From NCBI GenBank assembly GCA_002411175.1, contig DHRN01000046.1:1-6054 (forward strand): DNA of 6,054 nt. The letters are read 5' to 3'. Below are positions 1-5,279 of the stretch, in pieces. Numbering within the stretch: the stretch's first letter is position 1; each line of letters opens with the position of its first letter. The stretch comes from Anaerolineaceae bacterium UBA5311. Lineage in GTDB: Bacteria; Chloroflexota; Anaerolineae; Anaerolineales; Anaerolineaceae. Both the position numbers and the translations under genes were made by a program. The notes beneath the pieces are model-generated. The model did no database searches, was not told the DNA's origin, and saw only the letters and a program-made list of their open reading frames with translations.

Positions 1-48
1 CATTTTAGCTGAACTAATGCGAGCCCCTTCCCTACTTAAGGATCCCTT

Positions 49-57
49 TGGTACAAT
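49..57 (+). promoter_or_regulatory. Extended -10 promoter element for the helicase gene
   Basis: The sequence reads TGGTACAAT: a TG dinucleotide at 49-50, one base, then TACAAT at 52-57, which matches TATAAT at five of six positions. No good -35 hexamer is seen about 17 bases upstream, which is typical of extended -10 promoters. Transcription would start near 64-67, at or a few bases before the ATG at 67, so the message would have almost no leader. This fits the absence of any Shine-Dalgarno before that ATG. The element is short and could be chance. Confidence 0.45.
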
Positions 58-66
58 TTGCTGGTA

Positions 67-2253
67 ATGAACTCACTAATCGAAAAACTCAATCCTCAAC
101 AACAAAAAGCGGTGGCTGCCCCCGCCGGACCAACCCTCATTTTGGCTGGTCCGGGCTCTGGCAAGACGCGCGTGCTGACCTACCGCATTGCCTATCTGAT
201 CAGTGCCATGAATGTGCCCGCCTGGAACATCCTGGCGGTTACTTTCACCAATAAAGCCGCCAAACAGATGGGCGAACGGGTCAGCCAACTGATCGGTCCG
301 CAGTCCGAAGGCATTTGGCTGGGGACCTTCCATGCCATCTGCGGTCGCATTTTACGGCGTGAGGCTGACCTTCTGCCGGTCAATAAAAGCTTCGTCATTT
401 TTGACGCCGACGACCAGGATTCCCTGATGAAGCAGATCATCCGCGAAAACAACCTCGACGAAAAGACCCTCAAACCTTATTCCGTTTTGTCTGCAATTTC
501 CACCGCCAAGAACGATTTGATACAACCCGAAAACTTCCCAATTACCAATTTCCGGGACGAACAAATCAAACGTCTCTACGCGATTTACCAGCAGCGCCTG
601 GTGCAAAATAACGCCATGGATTTCGATGATATGTTAGTGTATACCAACCAACTTTTGGAAAGCTACCCCGTCGTCCGCGACACCTACGGTCACAAATTTG
701 AACATATCCTCGTGGACGAATTCCAGGACACCAACTATGCCCAATATTCGATTCTCAAACAACTCGCCCAGGTGCATGGCAACTTGTACGTAGTTGGCGA
801 CGAAGACCAGTCGATCTACCGTTGGCGCGGCGCGGATTACCGCAACCTGCAGCGTTTCCGCTCCGATTTCAAAAACGCGCAAGTGATCTTACTCGAGGAA
901 AACTACCGATCAACCCAGATCATTCTCGATTGCGCCATGGCAGTGATCAACCAAAACCTCAACCGTACCGACAAGAAACTCTTCACCCAGGCAAAAACCG
1001 GTGAAAAAATACGCCTGCTGGTTGCCGAAGACGACCGCGAAGAAGCCCAGCTGGTGGTCAACGACATTCGAGAGGGCATTCGCTCAGGTCGCAACCCCAG
1101 CGAATTTGCCATTATGTACCGTACCAATGCCCAATCACGCGTTTTGGAGGAGGCCTTCCGGCGCGAGGGCATTAGCTATCGCCTGGTTGGAGCGCAGCGC
1201 TTTTATGGGCGCAAAGAAGTACGCGACATGATCGCCTTCTTGCGTCTCGTCTACAACCCAATGGACGAGGTCAGTCTGCGCCGGGTGATCAACCTGCCTC
1301 CACGGGGAATTGGCGACAAAACCATCCAGAGCCTGGCAGAGGCAGCCAACCGAAGCGGCATGAGCATGGGCGAAACCCTGCTCGAACTGACCCAACCAGG
1401 CAGCCCAACCCTTACCGAGCTGGGAAGGAACGGCGAAAAACTGGCACGCTTCGCCCACATGCTTGCCAACTGGCGAAATACAGCGCGGGACAACAGCCTG
1501 AGTGTGCTTTTCGACAGGATCGTTGACGATACAAGCTATCAAACCCACATCATCGATAAAAGCGAGGAAGGGCAGGACCGTTGGGAGAACGTGCTCGAGC
1601 TGCGCGCCGTGGTGATGGAATATGAGACCAGCGGTTTACAGGAATTTCTGGAAGCGATGGCGCTGGTGGCAGACCAGGACACCCTGCCGGATGAACTGGA
1701 CGCGCCCACTATGCTCACCCTCCACGCCGCCAAAGGGCTTGAATTTGAGCGCGCCTATATTGTCGGTTTGGATGAGATGCTGCTGCCCCACAGCCGCTCC
1801 CGCGAGGATGAAGAAGACCTGGCGGAAGAACGCCGACTGCTCTATGTCGGCATCACCCGCGCCCGCAAAAAACTAACCCTCACCCGCGCGCTCAGACGCC
1901 GCAGTCCTTATGGGACTTATGAAGATACCATCGCTTCCCGCTTTCTAAAGGATCTTCCGGCAAGCTTGCTTCAACAGGATGTTTATGCCCAACCCCGCCG
2001 TAATTTTAAAAGCTGGGACAGTGAACCCTCACGGTGGGAGACACCCGCCTGGATGAGGAAATCGCGCGTACCGATGGATACTCCCGGGCAAACAAAATAT
2101 AAGAGCGGGATGCAGGTTATGCATGCCACCTACGGCAGGGGTGTGGTGAAAACCAGCAAGCAGGAGTATGGCGACGAAACCGTGGAAGTCTATTTTGAGG
2201 GGCATGGATTGAAAGCGCTGCTTGCTTCAATGGCTAAGCTGGAGATTTTGTAA
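67..2253 (+). CDS. pcrA: UvrD/PcrA-type superfamily 1A ATP-dependent DNA helicase
   Basis: A 3'-5' DNA helicase that uses ATP to unwind duplex DNA or strip proteins from it in nucleotide excision repair, mismatch repair, replication restart and removal of stalled RNA polymerase; cytoplasmic. The 728 residues match the usual PcrA length (about 720-750). All SF1A motifs are present in order: Q motif LNPQQQKAV (8-16), Walker A GPGSGKT (28-34), motif Ia VTFTNKAA (58-65), Walker B LVDEFQDTN (215-223), motif III GDEDQSIYRWRGA (244-256), motif IV ENYRS (278-282), motif V TLHAAKGLEF (551-560), and motif VI RRLLYVGITRARKKL (589-603). The last 50 residues (YKSGMQVMHATYGRGVV onward) match the PcrA C-terminal Tudor-like, RNA-polymerase-binding tail. 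I chose ATG 67; a TTG at 58 would add three residues but has no ribosome binding site and overlaps the putative -10 region. No LexA-like operator is seen in the available upstream bases. The gene appears intact. pcrA versus uvrD is a naming choice. Confidence 0.96.
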   Translation: MNSLIEKLNPQQQKAVAAPAGPTLILAGPGSGKTRVLTYRIAYLISAMNVPAWNILAVTFTNKAAKQMGERVSQLIGPQSEGIWLGTFHAICGRILRREADLLPVNKSFVIFDADDQDSLMKQIIRENNLDEKTLKPYSVLSAISTAKNDLIQPENFPITNFRDEQIKRLYAIYQQRLVQNNAMDFDDMLVYTNQLLESYPVVRDTYGHKFEHILVDEFQDTNYAQYSILKQLAQVHGNLYVVGDEDQSIYRWRGADYRNLQRFRSDFKNAQVILLEENYRSTQIILDCAMAVINQNLNRTDKKLFTQAKTGEKIRLLVAEDDREEAQLVVNDIREGIRSGRNPSEFAIMYRTNAQSRVLEEAFRREGISYRLVGAQRFYGRKEVRDMIAFLRLVYNPMDEVSLRRVINLPPRGIGDKTIQSLAEAANRSGMSMGETLLELTQPGSPTLTELGRNGEKLARFAHMLANWRNTARDNSLSVLFDRIVDDTSYQTHIIDKSEEGQDRWENVLELRAVVMEYETSGLQEFLEAMALVADQDTLPDELDAPTMLTLHAAKGLEFERAYIVGLDEMLLPHSRSREDEEDLAEERRLLYVGITRARKKLTLTRALRRRSPYGTYEDTIASRFLKDLPASLLQQDVYAQPRRNFKSWDSEPSRWETPAWMRKSRVPMDTPGQTKYKSGMQVMHATYGRGVVKTSKQEYGDETVEVYFEGHGLKALLASMAKLEIL

Positions 2254-2296
2254 AGAACAACTTGATTGAATAATTCCGGTTTCTGACTTATTCTCC

Positions 2297-2307
2297 GTTA
2301 ACTTAAC
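2297..2307. repeat. Short inverted repeat GTTAA-C-TTAAC
   Basis: The 11 bases GTTAACTTAAC form two perfect 5-base arms around a single central base. It lies midway between the helicase stop and the sigma-factor start, where an operator or promoter could sit. No convincing -35/-10 pair or ECF-type GGAAC element accompanies it. It is short enough to occur by chance. Confidence 0.3.
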
Positions 2308-2328
2308 AGAGCGTAATCATGTTTCTAA

Positions 2329-2347
2329 CCCACACATGCCTTGTGGG
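2329..2347 (+). promoter_or_regulatory. Hairpin just upstream of the sigma-factor ribosome binding site
   Basis: CCCACA (2329-2334) pairs perfectly with TGTGGG (2342-2347) around a 7-base loop. It ends six bases before the strong Shine-Dalgarno AAAGGAGGG (2353-2361). There is no T run after it, so it is not a typical intrinsic terminator for the helicase. In the 5' leader of the sigma-factor mRNA it could influence translation or stability; that role is an inference. Confidence 0.4.
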
Positions 2348-2352
2348 AATCG

Positions 2353-2361
2353 AAAGGAGGG
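2353..2361 (+). promoter_or_regulatory. Shine-Dalgarno that fixes the sigma-factor start
   Basis: AAAGGAGGG lies three bases before ATG 2365, a near-perfect anti-16S match at normal spacing (AGGAGG to ATG is four bases). It settles the start at 2365 rather than the in-frame TTG at 2341, which would lie upstream of this site and inside the preceding hairpin. Confidence 0.85.
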
Positions 2362-2364
2362 AAC

Positions 2365-2937
2365 ATGACCTTGGGTGAGGATGATCTATTGAGCTCAGCT
2401 TCCGGCAAGCGAGTAAGCAGGAAAGCAGCTATAACCCTGACCGAAATGTTGAAAGCAGCAAAGAAAGACCAGGCTGCTTTTTATCTGATTTATCTCCAGT
2501 TTGTAGACAGGGTCTATGCCTACACACTGGCGAAGGTCGGTTCTCACCAAGACGCAGAAGACCTCACGTCGGAAGTGTTTATCAGAGCGATCCGACATCT
2601 GAATCGCTATCGTGAAAAAGGTAGTTTTCTTGCCTGGTTGTTAACCATCGCCAGAAATCTGACCTTCGATCATTATCGAAATCGTGACCATCAATGTCTG
2701 GATCTGGAAGCGGTTGCCCTTCACGAACAAAACAAGGGAATCGATCTGGACATGCAGCTCTTCCTGAAGTCCCAATTAGAAAAACTCAACAAAGACGAAG
2801 TGGAATTGCTGATTTTGCGCTACACCACAGGATTGACCTTTGGCGAAATCGGGCAGGTTATTGGGAAGAAAGAAGACGCTGTGCGAAAAGCCCATAATAA
2901 AGTGTTGGACAAGCTTCGTTCGCAAATGGAGGAATAA
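2365..2937 (+). CDS. ECF-type RNA polymerase sigma factor (sigma-70 family)
   Basis: An alternative sigma factor that directs core RNA polymerase to a dedicated promoter set, usually in response to an envelope or environmental signal. The 190 residues fit the ECF class, with only sigma regions 2 and 4. Region 2 covers about residues 35-106: AFYLIYLQFVDRVYAYTLAKV, then DAEDLTSEVFIRAI (core binding), then GSFLAWLLTIARNLTFDHYR (-10 recognition). Region 4 covers about 132-186, with the helix-turn-helix LTFGEIGQVIGKKEDAVRKA recognising the -35 element. Residues 1-30 are a polar, lysine/serine-rich extension of no known function. The ATG at 2365 is set by the AAAGGAGGG just upstream. The next gene starts two bases after the stop, so the two are probably translated together and form a sigma/regulator pair. 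I see no clear promoter; ECF genes are often autoregulated, but no matching motif is obvious here. The ECF subgroup cannot be told from sequence alone. Confidence 0.92.
   Translation: MTLGEDDLLSSASGKRVSRKAAITLTEMLKAAKKDQAAFYLIYLQFVDRVYAYTLAKVGSHQDAEDLTSEVFIRAIRHLNRYREKGSFLAWLLTIARNLTFDHYRNRDHQCLDLEAVALHEQNKGIDLDMQLFLKSQLEKLNKDEVELLILRYTTGLTFGEIGQVIGKKEDAVRKAHNKVLDKLRSQMEE
2928..2933 (+). promoter_or_regulatory. Ribosome binding site inside the sigma-factor 3' end
   Basis: GGAGGA lies five bases before ATG 2939 and overlaps the last codons of the sigma factor (Met-Glu-Glu-stop). The next start codon follows the sigma stop by one base. This supports translational coupling and a fixed ratio of the two proteins, and it fixes the start of the downstream gene at 2939. 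Confidence 0.8.
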
Positions 2938-2938
2938 A

Positions 2939-4387
2939 ATGACTGAAAATTATGAAAAACTGGAACAAAACCTATCCTTAACCCTAAAGCCGAAAAGCCT
3001 GAACGAAACTGGAAAAGACCAGATCTGGAAAACAATCGAAGTCAAAACTGCCCGCTTCCATAACAATAGAAAACGGTTTTTTAAATTTGCGATAGGTCTG
3101 ATGGTGGTTTTGGCATTAGTGGTTATCGCTATTGGACCCGGAAAAGTGCTCGCACAGGTTCGCTCCTGGTTAATCCCCAACTATCGCCCGATTGGGCAGT
3201 CTGAAAACCTGGTTTTGGTTCCCATTGAGCAGTCAGAGAACCTCGCCTCTGTCCCAGATGAGTCTGAATCTATTTACAGACAGTTAAGCTATCATTTGCT
3301 TTCGGTCGTCAGCACAGAAAAAGAACTGTATATCAACGTTGAAGTGAGCGGGTTCGATCCCTCAGAGCTGACGCTTGACGGAGAACGTTTTCCTGAATCA
3401 CCCTATCTCATTTTGTCTGATGGTCAGGTGATCAGGTCCAATGGCGGAGGTTATGGTTTTGGAGATAGTTCAACAGAATTTTTGCTTGAGATCACATTTC
3501 CCCCATTGGAAAATGAGCCGGGTGATGAATTCGATCTCGTAATTCCAGACCTTCCCTTTAAGTCCAACCCATTGGATGAAGCCTGGGTGATTTCATTGAT
3601 GGCAGAACTTATCCCGGAAGAAGACAGGCTCCCACCTATCGATGCGAGCAACAAAAGTAATTTCGATCCTGGGGGTTTGAAAGCAGAAATTGTTGCTATT
3701 AAAACGCTGCCTGCCAGAGGTACGACAATAAAAGTGAAGGTAAACATCCCTGAAACTTTTCAACTCCTCAACTTTTTGACTTTTTGGAGTCTGCAAGACG
3801 ACCAGGGCAACGGTTATCCGATTGAAGATATCTATCACTGTGGGAATGACCCACAGAATAAAGACTGCCCGACAGACGAGGTTGAATTTACGATCCATCC
3901 GGCTTTGCCTGAGGGCAGAACTTATACCTTACAGATCCCCAGGATAAATTTAGTCAACATAGATGATGATCCCAATTTCTATGAAGTGAATGGTGAAGCA
4001 AAACGTAATACTTTTTTGACGATTGAACTACCCGAAACATACTCCTCCGGCGATTTTATCGAAGTAGATCGTTGGTATAGCATCGAACCATACAGTTTCC
4101 ACCTCCTTGGGCTTGAAATTTTGCAGGCAGAAGATGACCAGGTAAGGTTTCACTTAGTAATGCAAAGTCCGGACCCGATCATAGCAATCTCACTTTGCAT
4201 AAACAGGTTTGTATCCGGCGCTGGATGCCAGGGACCTTCAAGAGACGGGATGACCCCCCCCGACCCTGATGATTTAATCTACAATACAGTTAGTTTCCCG
4301 GATTTTTTGACTGGTCCTGTGGAATTTTACCTACACAATGTTTATGTGGAACATTGGGTGGATTTGGATGTGGAGTTTGATTTGTAA
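2939..4387 (+). CDS. Single-pass membrane protein coupled to the ECF sigma factor; putative anti-sigma factor with a large ectodomain
   Basis: No exact family is recognised. The 482-residue protein has a polar N-terminal tail (1-47), one strongly hydrophobic helix (about 49-66, FKFAIGLMVVLALVVIAIG) preceded by basic residues (RKR, 44-46), and an acidic region outside the membrane (67-482). This topology, with a basic inside edge and coupling to an ECF gene, is that of an anti-sigma factor holding the sigma factor at the membrane. The layout (GPGKVLAQVRSWL after the membrane helix, then beta-rich segments) recalls DUF4179-type regulators of Firmicutes and Chloroflexota, but that is a recollection, not a search. 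The tail lacks the HxxxCxxC zinc motif of ZAS anti-sigma factors and has no cysteine. The ectodomain has three similar strand-rich segments starting near 117, 247 and 386, an 11-residue tandem repeat at 87-108, and only four cysteines (301, 310, 420, 430). ATG 2939 is set by GGAGGA at 2928. Base composition is more AT-rich than the helicase. Confidence 0.75.
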   Translation: MTENYEKLEQNLSLTLKPKSLNETGKDQIWKTIEVKTARFHNNRKRFFKFAIGLMVVLALVVIAIGPGKVLAQVRSWLIPNYRPIGQSENLVLVPIEQSENLASVPDESESIYRQLSYHLLSVVSTEKELYINVEVSGFDPSELTLDGERFPESPYLILSDGQVIRSNGGGYGFGDSSTEFLLEITFPPLENEPGDEFDLVIPDLPFKSNPLDEAWVISLMAELIPEEDRLPPIDASNKSNFDPGGLKAEIVAIKTLPARGTTIKVKVNIPETFQLLNFLTFWSLQDDQGNGYPIEDIYHCGNDPQNKDCPTDEVEFTIHPALPEGRTYTLQIPRINLVNIDDDPNFYEVNGEAKRNTFLTIELPETYSSGDFIEVDRWYSIEPYSFHLLGLEILQAEDDQVRFHLVMQSPDPIIAISLCINRFVSGAGCQGPSRDGMTPPDPDDLIYNTVSFPDFLTGPVEFYLHNVYVEHWVDLDVEFDL

Positions 4388-4388
4388 T

Positions 4389-4518
4389 TCTGATGACAAC
4401 CCACCTGCCACTCTGAACGAAGTGATGCGCAGTATCCAGAGTAAGAATCTTACCAATAGGACTGCATAGATCCTTCGCAAAAGAAGCTCAGGATGACAGC
4501 CATAAAAAATCAGGATGA
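4389..4518. repeat. Degenerate intergenic repeat cluster with inverted CTGTCATTCTGA-type ends
   Basis: The spacer after the membrane-protein gene holds several copies of one motif. CTGCCACTCTGAAC (4405-4418) is roughly inverted relative to GCTCAGGATGACAG (4486-4499), whose reverse complement agrees at 10 of 14 positions. Partial copies are TCTGATGACA (4389-4398) and TCAGGATGA (4510-4518). Between the arms lie GAACGAAGTGA (4415-4425), the odd palindrome TAAGAATCTTA (4442-4452) and AGATCCTTCG (4468-4477). Repeats reading roughly GTCATTCTGAGCGAAG...GAATCT are, from memory, common between genes in several phyla including Chloroflexota. No coding potential is seen. Boundaries are approximate; the copy looks decayed and may act as a MITE-like or REP-like element. 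Confidence 0.6.
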
Positions 4519-4521
4519 TTT
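4507..4521. repeat. 15-base dyad AAATCA-GGA-TGATTT
   Basis: Two perfect 6-base arms flank GGA. It lies 43 bases upstream of the TATAAT box of the next operon and overlaps the last partial copy of the TCAGGATGA repeat. It could be an operator or activator site, or merely a by-product of the repeat. Function is not shown by the sequence. Confidence 0.35.
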
Positions 4522-4564
4522 CATGATGCTCATTACAAGCGCTTTTCCTGTCTTACGTAACCGC

Positions 4565-4570
4565 TATAAT
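4565..4570 (+). promoter_or_regulatory. -10 box of the hydrolase/oxidoreductase operon
   Basis: A perfect TATAAT lies 17 bases before ATG 4588. Transcription would begin near 4577, giving a leader of only about ten bases that starts at the Shine-Dalgarno AGGAGG (4577-4582, five bases from the ATG). No good -35 hexamer is present at the usual spacing (4542-4547 reads CTTTTC), so an activator may be needed. Two 8-base palindromes, AAGCGCTT (4537-4544) and TTACGTAA (4553-4560), lie where a regulator could bind. Confidence 0.6.
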
Positions 4571-4587
4571 ACAATCAGGAGGACGCA

Positions 4588-5271
4588 ATGAAAACAATAT
4601 ATACCTGGTACGGACACGCCACGCACGGCTTGCAAATTGGGCGGCACAAACTGCTAATCGACCCTTATTTCACCGGAAATCCGGTCGCTTCAGCTGCCGC
4701 AGATGAGGTTGATGCCGATTTTATCCTGATCACTCATGGTCATGGCGACCATATCGGCGATACAGAAGCGATCGCCAAACGCACTGGGGCGCTCTGCATC
4801 AGCAATTTTGAAATTAGCGCCTGGCTTGAAAAGAAAGGGCTTAAAACTCACGCCCAGCATATTGGCGGCGGCTATGATCATCCCTTTGGCTACCTCAAAC
4901 TGACCAAGGCAATCCACGGCTCAGCGCTGCCCGATGGCAGCTATGGCGGTAATCCGGCTGGCTTCTTAATCACTACACCAGATAACAAGAAAATTTACTT
5001 TGCCGGTGACACCGGTTTGTTTGGCGATATGGAACTGATTGGCGATGAGGGGCTTGATCTGGCAATCCTGCCCATTGGCGATAACTACACAATGGGTCCG
5101 GACGACGCCCACAAAGCCGTAAAACTTTTACGTCCCAAACAGGTTGTACCGACCCATTACAACACCTGGGAACTGATCAAACAGGACCCTCAAGCCTGGA
5201 AAAAACAGGTCGAAGCAGAAACCGAAACCAAAGTAAATGTTCTTAAACCCGGTGAAAGCCTGACCTTGTAG
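4588..5271 (+). CDS. UPF0173-type metal-dependent hydrolase (metallo-beta-lactamase fold)
   Basis: A cytoplasmic metallo-beta-lactamase-fold hydrolase of the UPF0173 family (YtkL-like); substrates of this family are not well established. The 227 residues are the usual length. The N-terminus (WYGHATHGLQIGRHKLLIDPYFTGNP, roughly residues 7-32) carries the family's early GH and IDP signatures. The metal motif THGHGDHIGD gives H50, H52, D54 and H55. Further expected ligands are H110 (AIHGSA), D141 in FAGDTGLFGDM, and H190 in VVPTHYNTW, so both metal sites look complete. The YGGNPAGFLI segment (119-128) is also typical. No signal peptide or membrane helix is present. The start is set by AGGAGG five bases upstream. 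The gene is followed after eight bases by a molybdopterin oxidoreductase whose ribosome binding site overlaps this stop codon, so the two are almost certainly co-expressed. A link in substrate is possible but not shown. Confidence 0.93.
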   Translation: MKTIYTWYGHATHGLQIGRHKLLIDPYFTGNPVASAAADEVDADFILITHGHGDHIGDTEAIAKRTGALCISNFEISAWLEKKGLKTHAQHIGGGYDHPFGYLKLTKAIHGSALPDGSYGGNPAGFLITTPDNKKIYFAGDTGLFGDMELIGDEGLDLAILPIGDNYTMGPDDAHKAVKLLRPKQVVPTHYNTWELIKQDPQAWKKQVEAETETKVNVLKPGESLTL

Positions 5272-5275
5272 GAGG
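5270..5275 (+). promoter_or_regulatory. Ribosome binding site overlapping the hydrolase stop codon
   Basis: AGGAGG begins inside the TAG stop (5269-5271) of the hydrolase and lies four bases before ATG 5280. The overlap means a ribosome finishing the first gene sits on the start region of the second, which supports translational coupling in a two-gene operon. Confidence 0.8.
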
Positions 5276-5279
5276 CTGT

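Noticed and set aside
1..3. Divergent gene starting with CAT (ATG on the - strand) at the window edge
   Set aside because: Only the start codon would be in view, and no ribosome binding site lies at the right distance on that strand.
1135..1548. Open frame on the - strand inside the helicase gene
   Set aside because: It is antisense to conserved helicase sequence, has no ribosome binding site of note, and its translation resembles nothing known.
2329..2347. Intrinsic terminator for the helicase gene
   Set aside because: The stem is only six pairs, it is 76 bases past the stop, and no T run follows.
2341..2364. TTG start that would lengthen the sigma factor by eight residues
   Set aside because: The strong AAAGGAGGG lies downstream of this TTG and is well placed for ATG 2365; the added residues simply translate the ribosome binding site.
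2840..2938. Upstream in-frame extension of the membrane protein into the sigma-factor gene
   Set aside because: It would overlap the conserved region 4 of the sigma factor in another frame, and ATG 2939 has its own well-spaced ribosome binding site.
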